DNA of 64,000 bases from Polyangiaceae bacterium (lineage in GTDB: Bacteria > Myxococcota_A > Polyangia > Polyangiales > Polyangiaceae): assembly GCA_020633205.1 (NCBI GenBank), contig JACKEB010000020.1, positions 284,052-348,051 on the forward strand, read 5' to 3'. The position numbers and the translations under genes were made by a program. Positions 15,952 to 25,186 of the stretch are shown piece by piece (positions within the stretch are counted from its first letter, which is position 1; the number at the start of each line of letters is the position of its first letter). The notes under the pieces are model-generated. The model was not told the origin of the DNA and searched no databases. It was given only the letters and a program-made list of their open reading frames with translations.

Positions 15952-17385
15952 CTAGATACCGAAGGTGTCGTCGCGAGCAGGCGGCTTCTTCTCGGGCGGA
16001 ACGTTGGTCTTGGGCGGTTTCGCGGCCGGCGGAGCCGGTTGACGAACCCTCGGGGCAAGCTCCAGCGGAGCGGGCGACGTCGAGGCGCGGGGCGGGGCTG
16101 ACGCGCTGGGCTCGGCTGACGCGTCGGGGTTGACCGCAGTGCTGGGGTCGGCCGCAGTGCTGGGCTCGGCCGCAGTGCTGGACGCGTCGGAAGGGGCTCG
16201 GTTCATCGCGGGCTGGTCGCGGTCAGCGTTCGAAGCGTCGTTGTCCTCGCTTGAGACCACCGGTGCGCTCGGCGCCGCTGCTTCGGGGCGCGCCGCAGGA
16301 CGCGTCGAGAGGTAGACCGCCCCAAGTCCCAGCGCACCCAGCACCAGCACGCTGATGGGCAACACCCAACGCGGTCTGGCTTGAGGTGCGATGACGTGAC
16401 TGCTCGCTTCGAGGCTCGCTCCCTCGCTGCGATCGATCACTGAAGACGGCGACAGCTCGACGGTCGGCTCGGTGCGGCCCCAATCCCCTGAAACAGAGGC
16501 CCCCGACACCAGGCTGGTGCGTGCCGGCGCGTAGCCGGACAACTCAGCGTTCGGATTCACTACCTCGCGGAAACCTATCAGGAACTCATCTGCGTTCTGA
16601 AAGCGCCGCTCCTTGTCGCGCGCCAAGGCGCGATCGAAGAACACCTGGAAGCGCTCGGGCAGCTCCGGAACACGCTCATGAATCAGCGGCAACGGCTCCC
16701 AGCAGATCTTCGCGATCGAGTCACCCACCGTCGTTCCACTGAACGGTGAATCGCCGCTCAACATCTCGAACACCACGACGCCCAGGGACCACAGGTCGCT
16801 GCGCGCATCGACGGCGTGCCCCCGTGCTTGCTCCGGGCTCATGTACGCGGGAGACCCGAGGAGCACGCCCTGGGAAGTGGTCGCGCCGTCCGGTTGCTCC
16901 TGCTTCGCGATACCGAAGTCGAGCACCTTGAGCACCTCGTCTCCACCTTCAAGTGCCAGGAACAGATTGGACGGCTTGATGTCCCGGTGCACGATCCCCG
17001 CGGAATGAGCAACGCCCAGCGCCTTCGCCGCTTGCTCCACGACCAGTAACGCTTGTTCAGGCGACAGCTTGCCGAGGCCATCGATGCGGCTCTGAAGATC
17101 CAGTCCGTCAAGGAGCTCCATCGCGAGGTAGGGCGCGCCCTCGTGCAACCCGTAGTCATACACCCGCACGACGTGGGGGCTCTTGAGTTGGGCCGCCGCG
17201 CGGGCCTCGGTACGAAAGCGCGCACTGGCCTTGGAGTGATTCGCCGAGGCCTGGATGAACTTCACCGCGACGTCGACTTCGAGCTCGATGTGGCGCGCAA
17301 TCCACACCTCTCCCATGCCGCCTCGAGCCAAAGGGCGCTCGAGTCGGTACTTCGCGCCGATCAACTCGCCCGCTTCCAGCTCCAC
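15952..17385 (-). CDS. Membrane-anchored Ser/Thr protein kinase (PknB/Pkn type)
   Basis: 477 residues from ATG 17385. Kinase domain about 12-275: Gly loop LARGGMGEVW, catalytic Lys42 in VAVKFI, HRDIKPSN with Asp135, DFG at 157-159, and SPAYMSPEQARG in the activation segment. All catalytic residues are intact. A juxtamembrane segment with several Ser/Thr (about 285-335) leads to one membrane helix (340-361) and then an extracytoplasmic Ala/Pro/Ser tail of about 110 residues. It is a candidate input for the FHA activator 2-3.5 kb away. The downstream TPR/PEGA-like gene is probably cotranscribed. Confidence 0.95.
   Translation of the reverse strand: MELEAGELIGAKYRLERPLARGGMGEVWIARHIELEVDVAVKFIQASANHSKASARFRTEARAAAQLKSPHVVRVYDYGLHEGAPYLAMELLDGLDLQSRIDGLGKLSPEQALLVVEQAAKALGVAHSAGIVHRDIKPSNLFLALEGGDEVLKVLDFGIAKQEQPDGATTSQGVLLGSPAYMSPEQARGHAVDARSDLWSLGVVVFEMLSGDSPFSGTTVGDSIAKICWEPLPLIHERVPELPERFQVFFDRALARDKERRFQNADEFLIGFREVVNPNAELSGYAPARTSLVSGASVSGDWGRTEPTVELSPSSVIDRSEGASLEASSHVIAPQARPRWVLPISVLVLGALGLGAVYLSTRPAARPEAAAPSAPVVSSEDNDASNADRDQPAMNRAPSDASSTAAEPSTAADPSTAVNPDASAEPSASAPPRASTSPAPLELAPRVRQPAPPAAKPPKTNVPPEKKPPARDDTFGI
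16132..16185. repeat. 18-bp tandem repeat (3 units) in kinase tail
   Basis: Units at 16132-16149, 16150-16167 and 16168-16185 share the core CCGCAGTGCTGG and encode the repeated Ser-Thr-Ala-x-x-Pro motif of the extracytoplasmic tail. Confidence 0.8.
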
Positions 17386-17491
17386 GCGCTGGGAAACCTA
17401 TCACAGCAGGCGCGGCTCCGCCGCTCGCACTCTGCTGGGCCCCATCATCCAGGCTTGTCATCCAGCCCGGACGAGCTGATAAGGTGCGCCC

Positions 17492-17959
17492 ATGGGCGGC
17501 AGGGCGAGGCGGACTAACCCCCGGAAAGCGCGTGGCAACGTCGGCAATCGGCCCGGTGATAGGCGTGTTTCCAAGCTGCTGATTGTGGCCTTGGTAGCGG
17601 CGTTCGCTTTTGGCTGCGCGGAAGCCACCCCCGAACCCGCTGCACCCACAACGCCACCGCCGCCGTCCCCAAGCGCAGCCCCGGAACCCTCGAAGGCGCC
17701 GCCGCCGCCCGCTGAGCCGGAGGACGAGTCCGGCAAAGCAGAAAGCGGGAAGGCAGCCAAGCCACCACCGGAGAAATCCCCAGGGAAACCCAAACGGCTC
17801 CCCGAAGGCGACGCCCCGCCTCCTCCGCCAAGCGACTACGACGGACCTGAAGTCTCCAAGCGGCGCGTCGTGAAGAAGCCCGACGGCACCTGCGTGCTCG
17901 TCAGGGACTGCGCGACCACGCCGAGCTGCGGTGGCGAAGTCCCGGTTCAGTGCCCTTGA
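17492..17959 (+). CDS. Small Pro-rich lipoprotein
   Basis: 155 residues from ATG 17492; no in-frame start lies nearer the signal sequence. An unusually long basic n-region (about 26 residues, many Arg/Lys) precedes the hydrophobic stretch LLIVALVAAFAFGC, with a lipobox at Cys42. A Pro/Ala/Glu-rich linker follows. The C-terminal 35 residues (RRVVKKPDGTCVLVRDCATT then four Cys in total) look disulphide-bonded. It is divergent from the kinase gene (106 nt apart) and convergent with the next gene. The function is unknown. The start could be wrong if an unusual start codon is used. Confidence 0.6.
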   Translation: MGGRARRTNPRKARGNVGNRPGDRRVSKLLIVALVAAFAFGCAEATPEPAAPTTPPPPSPSAAPEPSKAPPPPAEPEDESGKAESGKAAKPPPEKSPGKPKRLPEGDAPPPPPSDYDGPEVSKRRVVKKPDGTCVLVRDCATTPSCGGEVPVQCP

Positions 17960-17969
17960 GTGCGGGCGC

Positions 17970-19157
17970 TCACCAGTCGTCTCGGCGCCAGTCGTTGTAG
18001 ACGCAGCCTTGTGGCTCCGGGGAGTAGCTGCACGTGACCTGACTCCAGGAGGTTAGCGTGCAGACCTCGCTCACCTCTCCGCGGCGCAGCACGGCGTAGC
18101 GAGCGCAAGGCACTTCTTGGTTCGCGATCACCCACAACGTACCGCTACGATCCAGCGTGAGATCGGCGGGCTGCCACGAGTAGCCCCCACTCAAAGGCAG
18201 CTCGACAGGCCTCCAGGCGCCGCTTGTGCGCCGAAGCACCCGTCGCTCGCGGAATACGTGCTCCTCACCCACTACCCCCACGATCACCCACTGCTCGCCC
18301 GTCGAATCCACACGGTAAGCGAGCACCGAACCTGACCCTGCCGGCAGTTCCAGTGGCTTCCAACCACTTCCGACGCGTTCCAGCCCACAGATCTGGTCGT
18401 CTTGGGAAGTACCAGCGTAGGCGAGGTGCCCATCAGGCAGCTCCACCCACACCCGGTCGGAGCAGCGCTCCGGCGGTCGCACGACCTCTCGGCGCTCAAT
18501 CCCTCGCTGCCAAATCTCAGCCAAAGATTTCCCCGCGGCATCTGATCCAGTGACAACCACGTGGGAAGGGGTGAACTGAGCGTCGCCCCAAAGTGCGATG
18601 TCGCTCGGCAGGCTTCGCGAGGGCCTACCGTCGGCGTAGACCAACTTGAGCACCATGGCGAAACCTCGGGGTTGCCGGTAGGCAGCGAACGCTACCCCGG
18701 GCATCCAAATGTCGAACCAGCCCGCAGGCTGTTGATCGCCTGTGTCGAGCAACGTCACTGCGCGCCAGCGCCAACCATCCCACCGCCTGAGCGTCGGACA
18801 GATACCGCAAGCCTCGAAGTTGTACCTCGCGCTCCAGAAGTCGTCCTCGGAGGTGCCGAAGAGCGCGCCGCCCGAGCCGTAGCCGGTCTCGAAGCGTCCA
18901 TGCACGAACTTCAGGAACGCGGGCTGCAAGTAGACCTCATCTCCAATCGCGCGGACCTCCAGCCAGCCTTCGCGGCTCGGCCCCTGATACACCGCGGCGA
19001 CCTGAAACTCGGAGGGTTGCTCGACGCCTTGCGACGGTTTCCGCGTAGCCGTCCCAGCGGCTGGCGTTTTGGCAAGCGTTCCGCCGTGGCAGGCGAAGCA
19101 ACACAAGCTCACCCAAAGGTATCGATATCCACACGGCACCGCATGCATCCCAGTCAA
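17970..19157 (-). CDS. Secreted hypothetical protein, propeller-like
   Basis: 395 residues. A short hydrophobic N-terminus (YLWVSLCCFACHGG) acts as signal peptide, with a plausible lipobox Cys. The body is beta-rich with repeated Trp-containing units (DGWRWRAVTLLDTGD, GSGWKPLELPAGSGS, SGAWRPVELPLSGG), suggesting a propeller of about 5-6 blades. The C-terminus has four Cys. I do not recognise a family. It is probably an envelope protein. It ends 10 nt from the convergent Pro-rich lipoprotein. A start at the second Met (residue 4) is equally possible. Confidence 0.6.
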   Translation of the reverse strand: MTGMHAVPCGYRYLWVSLCCFACHGGTLAKTPAAGTATRKPSQGVEQPSEFQVAAVYQGPSREGWLEVRAIGDEVYLQPAFLKFVHGRFETGYGSGGALFGTSEDDFWSARYNFEACGICPTLRRWDGWRWRAVTLLDTGDQQPAGWFDIWMPGVAFAAYRQPRGFAMVLKLVYADGRPSRSLPSDIALWGDAQFTPSHVVVTGSDAAGKSLAEIWQRGIERREVVRPPERCSDRVWVELPDGHLAYAGTSQDDQICGLERVGSGWKPLELPAGSGSVLAYRVDSTGEQWVIVGVVGEEHVFRERRVLRRTSGAWRPVELPLSGGYSWQPADLTLDRSGTLWVIANQEVPCARYAVLRRGEVSEVCTLTSWSQVTCSYSPEPQGCVYNDWRRDDW

Positions 19158-19465
19158 GCCCCCGGCAGGACCGCGCCCAATACTGCCTCAGCCACTCGTT
19201 TCCTTCCAGCGCGGGCTCGGACCATGCGGTCCCGCTTCGCGGCGACAGCCCCCGGGTGGCAGCGCCGTGTAAGGAAGCGTGCGCTAGACAGAGCGTTAGT
19301 CGAGCTGACGTCACGCTTCCCTAGGTTTCCCCTGTCGTTTGCGATATCTCCTCTGGTGGAACGGCGGCACCCTAGCGGCTCTGTGCGCGGCCGCGCGGTC
19401 CCTCTCGTTTCTGTGGCGTCGCATCTCGATCCAAACCGTGGGTGGAGTACGATCAGGAACGACTC
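19158..19465. other. Intergenic region, no feature seen
   Basis: 308 nt between divergent genes. It must hold the promoters for the secreted propeller-like protein (minus) and the M48 peptidase (plus). I see no convincing sigma-70 or sigma-54 boxes, repeats or hairpins. Confidence 0.4.
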
Positions 19466-21301
19466 ATGACCCTCGAACGCTTCGAAACCATCGTCGCGCG
19501 CCTGGAGGCGCGCCAAGAGCGACACCCGTGGCTGTATCGACTTCAAGTGTTGCTGCTGGCCCTCTTCGGGTTTGGTGTGCTGTTCATGGGTGTTGGGGGG
19601 GCGGTGATCGGCTGCCTGCTGCTGATCGTTGCCGTGGTGCTGTCGCCGGCGCGGTGGGTGATGCTCAAGCTCGGCGTGAAGCTGGTGATTCCACTGCTGC
19701 TCTTCGTTGGGGGAATCATCAAAGCCGTATTCGTGCGCATCCCAGTGCCTGAGGGACTCCAGCTGACTCAGGAAAACTCACCCAAGCTCTTTCGCTGTCT
19801 AGAAGAGCTTCGCAAGGAGCTGCGGGTCGGGTCGATTCACCGCGTGCTCCTAGTCGGCGACAACAACGCTGGAGTCGTGGAGGTGCCTCGCTGGCTGATG
19901 CTGGGCTCTCGACGCTACCTGTTGGTGGGCCTCCCGTTGATGCGCTCGTTGAGCACCGACGAGTTTCGCAGCGTGCTTGCCCATGAACTCGGACATCTCT
20001 CTCGCAGACATGCCGGCTTCGGAGCTTGGATCTACCGCGTACGCCACTCCTGGTCGTACCTCCACCAGGAACTCGAAGAGCGCGGAGGCGGAGCGGTGGT
20101 GGGCTGGTTCCTGAGCCGCTACGCGCCATTCTTCAACGCCTATACCTTCGTCCTCGGGCGGGCTCAGGAATACGAAGCCGACGCCGCCTCCGCGCGCTTG
20201 GTCGGCAATCAGACGGCCGCACGCGCATTGATCCGCGGGGAACTGCGGCAGCGTCACCTGCAGGAGAACTTCTGGGAGTTCCTCGACGACCGCGTCAAGG
20301 TCCAGCCTGAGCCTCCAGGGGACCTCCACCAGGTGATGGCGCAGGTCATCAAGCGGCCGCTAGGTGCCCAGGCGCAGCTTTGGCTACAAGAGGCGCTTGC
20401 CGAACGCACGACGTGCGCGGACACCCACCCGAGCCTTCAGGATCGATTGAAGGCGCTGGGGGTCGCGCCAGAGGTCCCGACGGATATTGCGGCCAACGCA
20501 GCGGAAGATCTGCTGGTCCCAGAGAAGGTGGCGGAACTCCAGCACTACCTGAGCGATCAGTGGAAGTTCGACAATCTCGTGGAGTGGGGCCACCGCCATC
20601 AGGAGTACCTGCGCGGACGCGCGCGGTTGGAAGCGCTGGAGACGCTGGCGCAAACCCGCGAGCTGAATGACGACGAACTCTACGAACGGGCCGATCTGAT
20701 CGAAGACCATCGCACGCGGGACGAAGCCATCGTCCTGATGCGCGACGTGGTCGCACGCGATCCAAAGCACATCGGCGCACTGCTTGGACTCGGGCGCATG
20801 CTGCTACTGAGCGAGCAGGACGAGGGGGAGAGGTGGCTGCGGGACGCCATGGCACTCGATCCAGTTGCTGCCTCGATCGCTAGTCGGATGCTGATGGCCT
20901 GGCACACCAAGCACGGACGTAGTGGCGAGGTAGAAAACCTCGGGGAAACACTGAAGCACGCGGATGCCCATATGGCGGCGATGCAGCGTGAACGCAGCGT
21001 ATGGCTGATCGCGGACACCTTGCTACCACCAGAGCTACCCCATGACGTGATGGCGAGTTTGACATCCGCCATCGCAGAGCACCCGGGAGTGAGCGAAGCG
21101 GTCATCGTGCGCAAACGCACCCGCTATCGGACGGACGATCCAGTGCACGTGCTTGCGGTGCGGGGTGTCGGGGAGGACGTCATCCCGCACTTGGTGCATG
21201 TGATGGAGTCTTTCGAACTGGATGGGCTCGTGGAGCTGTGCGGCGATCGAGACGTGCGATTCGAGGCTGCGGCGAAGGTAGCCGGCGCACGCCTCCGCTG
21301 A
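19466..21301 (+). CDS. M48-family zinc metallopeptidase, membrane-bound
   Basis: 611 residues from ATG 19466, preceded by AGGAA at 7 nt; GTG 19442 would add only eight residues. Two or three membrane helices occupy about 25-90. HELGH (173-177) provides two zinc ligands and the catalytic Glu. EYEAD (235-239) supplies the third ligand, as in HtpX/Ste24 peptidases. The region after about 380 is helical and TPR-like (ALLGLGRMLLLSEQDEGERW). M48 enzymes degrade or mature membrane and envelope proteins. No operon partner is evident. The long C-terminal half is beyond the minimal family and may bind substrates. Confidence 0.9.
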   Translation: MTLERFETIVARLEARQERHPWLYRLQVLLLALFGFGVLFMGVGGAVIGCLLLIVAVVLSPARWVMLKLGVKLVIPLLLFVGGIIKAVFVRIPVPEGLQLTQENSPKLFRCLEELRKELRVGSIHRVLLVGDNNAGVVEVPRWLMLGSRRYLLVGLPLMRSLSTDEFRSVLAHELGHLSRRHAGFGAWIYRVRHSWSYLHQELEERGGGAVVGWFLSRYAPFFNAYTFVLGRAQEYEADAASARLVGNQTAARALIRGELRQRHLQENFWEFLDDRVKVQPEPPGDLHQVMAQVIKRPLGAQAQLWLQEALAERTTCADTHPSLQDRLKALGVAPEVPTDIAANAAEDLLVPEKVAELQHYLSDQWKFDNLVEWGHRHQEYLRGRARLEALETLAQTRELNDDELYERADLIEDHRTRDEAIVLMRDVVARDPKHIGALLGLGRMLLLSEQDEGERWLRDAMALDPVAASIASRMLMAWHTKHGRSGEVENLGETLKHADAHMAAMQRERSVWLIADTLLPPELPHDVMASLTSAIAEHPGVSEAVIVRKRTRYRTDDPVHVLAVRGVGEDVIPHLVHVMESFELDGLVELCGDRDVRFEAAAKVAGARLR

Positions 21302-21487
21302 ACTCCCAGGCTGACGCCGTTCACTCTCTTGAACGACGGGGTGCGCGAGACGTCGGAGCGCCGGTCGCGTGGGACTCAACGCGCGGAAATTCAGCGAGGG
21401 GTCACGGAGCCGCTCGCTATTGAACGATATTCAGCAACCCACTGCGCAGCTGATCTCCGCGCAAATTGGGGGTACAGCAAGCGCGAC

Positions 21488-23092
21488 ATGAGCGACGCGT
21501 TCGATCACGACTGGATCATCATTGGTTCCGGTTTCGGCGGGAGTGTCTCCGCCTTGCGGCTGGTGGAGAAGGGCTACGACGTCAAGTTGCTCGAGGCCGG
21601 CAAGCGAATGCGCCCCGAGGATTTTCCCCAGAGCAATTGGAACGTGAAGCGGTGGCTCTGGGCACCGGCGCTGGGCTGCCGTGGTCTATTTCAGATGCAG
21701 TTCTTCAAGCACGTGACGGTGCTCGCGGGCGCCGGCTTTGGCGGTGGCAGCCTCACATATGCGAACACGCTGCCGATCCCTAAGAGCGGCTTCTTCAAGA
21801 GCCCGAGCTGGGGAGGCCTCGCGGATTGGGAGGCCGAGCTGACGCCGCACTACCAAACAGCGCGCCGCATGCTTGGCGCCGTGGAAACGCCGTTCCTCAC
21901 CCCCCCAGACCAAATCCTCAAGCAAATCGCAACAGAGCGAGGTGCCGCAGACCGCTTCGAGAGCACCCAGGTTGCGGTGTACTTCGACAACCCGGGAAAA
22001 ACCGTCCCGGATCCCTTCTTCGACGGAAAGGGGCCGCCTCGTACGGGCTGCATCCGCTGCGGTGCGTGCATGACCGGCTGCAAGCACGGCGCGAAGAACA
22101 CCCTCGACAAGAACTACCTTTACCTCGCGGAAAACCAAGGACTAAAAATCTCCGACGAGTCCAGGGTCACCCGCATTCTACCGCGCGAGGCAGGCGGCTA
22201 TGACGTGGAGTTCGAAAAGGCGGGAGCCATTGAGCGCGTCTCCGCGAAGCGAGTCATTGTGTCCGCAGGCGCCCTCGGCACGAACAAGCTCTTGCTACGT
22301 CAAAAGGGCGACCCCGAGGCGCTACCCAAGCTCTCGAACACCCTCGGCACCCAAGTGCGCACGAACTCGGAGTCGCTGATCTTCGTGACGGTCAAGGATC
22401 GCGAACAAGACCTGTCCAAGGGTGTCGCAATCGGCAGCATCTACCAGATCGACGACAACTCACACCTCGAGGTGGTGCGTTACGGCGAAGGCTCCGGTTT
22501 CTTCCGCACGATGCAAATGCCCCACGTCGGGGGCTATAGCCCTGGCGCCATCAAGTTGCTGCGCGCGATGCTGCTCTGCCTACTGCATCCAATCAAGATG
22601 CTGCGCGCCGTGCTCGTCGGTGACTGGGCCAAGAGCACGATCATCTTGCTCTACATGAAGACCGCAGAGGGCACCCTGCGCTTCAAGCTCGGCCGCTCCG
22701 TCTTCACCGCGTTTCGGCGCGGCATGGTCACCGAGCTCGAGGGGGGAGAGGCGCCCACCGCTTCGATCCCCGAGGCAACGGAACTCGCAGAGGCGTTCGC
22801 AAAGAAGACCGGCGGGATCCCTTTCAGCGGCTTCACCGAGACGCTCTTCAACATCCCGACGACCGCGCACATACTTGGCGGCTGCACCATGGGCGCGAGC
22901 GCCGAGCAAGGCGTCATCGACGCGCAGCACCGCGTGTTTGGCTATGAGGGACTCTACGTGATCGATGGCTCCACCATATCGGCAAACCCCGGCGTGAATC
23001 CGTCACTGACCATCACGGCGCTGGCAGAGCGCGCGATGAGCCTGATCCCCGCAAAGGTCGCGCTGCCAGACGAAGCGCACGCGGCGCAGTAG
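21488..23092 (+). CDS. GMC-family FAD oxidoreductase, cholesterol-oxidase-like
   Basis: 534 residues from ATG 21488, which places the dinucleotide motif IIGSGFGGSVSALRL at 11-25; the longer frame adds 53 residues of no family character. It has the segment CIRCGACMTGCKHGAKNTLD seen in steroid-type GMC oxidases. The C-terminus has HILGGCTMG and the signature DGSTISANPGVNPSLTITAL with the active-site His/Asn region. The likely reaction is oxidation of a sterol-like or other bulky alcohol, with electrons passed to O2 or a carrier. No signal peptide is present. The substrate cannot be read from sequence. Confidence 0.9.
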   Translation: MSDAFDHDWIIIGSGFGGSVSALRLVEKGYDVKLLEAGKRMRPEDFPQSNWNVKRWLWAPALGCRGLFQMQFFKHVTVLAGAGFGGGSLTYANTLPIPKSGFFKSPSWGGLADWEAELTPHYQTARRMLGAVETPFLTPPDQILKQIATERGAADRFESTQVAVYFDNPGKTVPDPFFDGKGPPRTGCIRCGACMTGCKHGAKNTLDKNYLYLAENQGLKISDESRVTRILPREAGGYDVEFEKAGAIERVSAKRVIVSAGALGTNKLLLRQKGDPEALPKLSNTLGTQVRTNSESLIFVTVKDREQDLSKGVAIGSIYQIDDNSHLEVVRYGEGSGFFRTMQMPHVGGYSPGAIKLLRAMLLCLLHPIKMLRAVLVGDWAKSTIILLYMKTAEGTLRFKLGRSVFTAFRRGMVTELEGGEAPTASIPEATELAEAFAKKTGGIPFSGFTETLFNIPTTAHILGGCTMGASAEQGVIDAQHRVFGYEGLYVIDGSTISANPGVNPSLTITALAERAMSLIPAKVALPDEAHAAQ

Positions 23093-23108
23093 GAACTCTC
23101 GAAAGTAG

Positions 23109-23891
23109 CTATGGATCGCGTCTATCTTGGAGCACCGGGAAGCGCTCCCGCGCCTTCTTGACTAGCGCGGCATCTAGCTCAGCGTAAAGCGTGGTCTCGC
23201 TGATCGCGGCGCTGCACAACGTCTGACCTAGTGGATCGATGATCGCGCTGTCTCCGGCGTAGTCGAGCTCACCGCCTTTACCGACCCGGTTCACCCCGAC
23301 GACGTAGGCCTGGTTCTCGATGGCGCGGGCGAGAAGCAGCGCTTGCCAGTGGCTGCGGCGCTTCTCGGGCCAGTTCGCAACGACCACGTAGCAGTCTGTG
23401 CGCGGCGCGTTCACCCAGAACTCGTTGGCAAAGCGCAGGTCGTAGCAGACGAAGAAGCAGCAGGAGACACCACACACCTCCCGCACCAGGAACTCTGTTC
23501 CCGCCCGGTAATGTTCGTGCTCCCGCGCGAAGGTAAAAGGGTGAATCTTCTGATAGCGGCTGAGCTCACCGTCAGGGCTCGAGAGCACCAGAGTGTTCGC
23601 CGGGCGCGCATCGTGCTTTGACTCCGCATCCTCAGGCAGGAGCTCTGGAAACGAACCACAAAGCCAAACCCCATGCGCCTGCGCCTCTCGTGCCACGAAC
23701 TGCGCGCTGGGCCCCGCAAACGGCTCGGATATGCGCTCGGTCGCCATGGAGAAGCCGCAGCTGAACATCTCAGGCAACACGACCAGGCTCGCGCCCGCCT
23801 GCGCTGCCTCGGCGATGCGCTTGCGGAGCCGCTCGAAGTTCTGTGCCGGGTCCTCCCACGCGATGTCGTACTGAACCGCCGCGACCCGCAT
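23109..23891 (-). CDS. Nitrilase-family omega-amidase (YafV/NIT2-like)
   Basis: 260 residues from ATG 23891; its first base overlaps the transaminase stop (TGATG), and a GTG one codon earlier is also possible. The Glu-Lys-Cys triad is visible: VVLPEMF, YQKIHPF and VCYDLRF. NWPEKR after the Cys region is typical of omega-amidases, which hydrolyse alpha-ketoglutaramate or alpha-ketosuccinamate to the keto acid and ammonia. The upstream-coupled gene is the matching transaminase. The pair thus forms a glutamine transaminase/omega-amidase route, also used in methionine salvage. Cytosolic. Confidence 0.92.
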   Translation of the reverse strand: MRVAAVQYDIAWEDPAQNFERLRKRIAEAAQAGASLVVLPEMFSCGFSMATERISEPFAGPSAQFVAREAQAHGVWLCGSFPELLPEDAESKHDARPANTLVLSSPDGELSRYQKIHPFTFAREHEHYRAGTEFLVREVCGVSCCFFVCYDLRFANEFWVNAPRTDCYVVVANWPEKRRSHWQALLLARAIENQAYVVGVNRVGKGGELDYAGDSAIIDPLGQTLCSAAISETTLYAELDAALVKKARERFPVLQDRRDP

Positions 23892-25123
23892 CACCGGCCT
23901 CCCGAGATCCCAGCGCCGTTTGCTTCCGCGCGGAGCTTATCTATGCTTTGCCGCAGTCGCTCCACGCTCTGTTCGAGCACGCTTCGAGTCTTGCAAAAAG
24001 CGAAGCGCACGAGGGCGTCGCCACGCGCTGGATCCAGGTAGAACGCAGCGTTGGGGATCGCCGCAACTCCAGCAACCCGCGGCAGGATCTGACAGAGTTG
24101 GGTCCCGCTCGCGAAGCCCAGCCCGCGAATATCTGCGCAGATAAAGTAGCTCCCCTGAGGTTCAATCACCCCGAAGCCCACGTCTCGGAGCCCGGCGCTC
24201 AGCAGGTCGCGACGCGCGCGGTATTCGCCTCGCAGTTGTTCGAAATAGCCAGGCCCCAGGCCTAGGGCGTGAGCCACGGCATGCTGAAACGGTGTCGCCG
24301 TTGCGAACGTGATGAACTGGTGCGCGGCTCGCAGCGCTCGGGTCAGCTCGGGTGGCGCGCAAGTCCAGCCGATCTTCCAGCCGGTGCAGGAGAACGTCTT
24401 GCCAGCGGAGCTGATCACCACCGTTCGCTCGCGCATGCCTGGCAGGCTCGCCAGGCAGACGTGCTCCCCCTCGTAGACGAGGTGCTCGTAGACCTCGTCC
24501 GTTACTGCCAGCAAATCATGACGCTGGCAGAGCTCTGCGATTTGCTGCAGTTCCTGCGACGTGAAGACCTTTCCGGTTGGGTTGTGAGGCGTATTCAGCA
24601 GGATGAGCCTTGTCTTCCCGCTGATGGCGGCTTCCAGCTCTGCCAGGGAGTATTCGAATCCATTTTTCCCTGGGGATAATGTCACCACGCGCGACACAGC
24701 ACCCGCCATCGCCACACTAGCGCGGTAGGAGTCGTAGAAAGGCTCGAACATCACGACCTCGTCACCGGTCTCGCAGAGCGCCTGAAGTGTCGCGCAGATG
24801 GCTTCGGTGGCGCCCGAGTAGACGGTGATCTCGCTCGTAGGGTCGTACGTCAAGCCGCGGTACTGCGCCTGGTGCTCAGCGATCGCCTGATTGAGCTGAG
24901 GCACGCCGAAGCTCCGAGCGTATTGGTTCAATCCACCGGCGATAGCGCGCTGCGCTGCTTCCTTCACCTCGGTCGGTGCGTCGAAATCCGGAAAACCCTG
25001 GCCGAGATTCAGCGCCTGATGCTCGATCGCGAGGCGCGTCATTTCAGCGAAGATCGTAGTACCGAAACCCTGAAGCCGACTGCTGAGGTGGGGCAAACGC
25101 AGGCTCGTCATCGCGCGCAGCAT
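23891..25123 (-). CDS. PLP aminotransferase, methionine/glutamine transaminase (YbdL/KAT-like)
   Basis: About 410 residues from ATG 25123 (AAGGG just upstream); ATG 25111 is an alternative. It is a fold-type I, class I/II aminotransferase: LNLGQGFPDFDAP near the start, NTPHNPTGKVF, then VTDEVYEHLVYEG. The PLP lysine sits in SSAGKTFSCTGWKIGW, and CKT near the C-terminus gives the substrate-carboxylate Arg region (VRFAFCKT). It uses methionine, glutamine or aromatic amino acids with 2-oxo acids; exact preference is unknown. It is coupled to the omega-amidase by TGATG and diverges from birA across about 63 nt. Confidence 0.93.
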   Translation of the reverse strand: MLRAMTSLRLPHLSSRLQGFGTTIFAEMTRLAIEHQALNLGQGFPDFDAPTEVKEAAQRAIAGGLNQYARSFGVPQLNQAIAEHQAQYRGLTYDPTSEITVYSGATEAICATLQALCETGDEVVMFEPFYDSYRASVAMAGAVSRVVTLSPGKNGFEYSLAELEAAISGKTRLILLNTPHNPTGKVFTSQELQQIAELCQRHDLLAVTDEVYEHLVYEGEHVCLASLPGMRERTVVISSAGKTFSCTGWKIGWTCAPPELTRALRAAHQFITFATATPFQHAVAHALGLGPGYFEQLRGEYRARRDLLSAGLRDVGFGVIEPQGSYFICADIRGLGFASGTQLCQILPRVAGVAAIPNAAFYLDPARGDALVRFAFCKTRSVLEQSVERLRQSIDKLRAEANGAGISGGR

Positions 25124-25186
25124 GACACCCTTGGGTCCCTCGCGAAAGCGGGGCAAGGACGCTGCGGCGTGGTAAAGCCGCAGCCT

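Noticed and set aside
24872..25186. Upstream extension of birA
   Set aside because: Overlaps the divergent transaminase and adds no HTH domain; ATG 25187 gives the family N-terminus.
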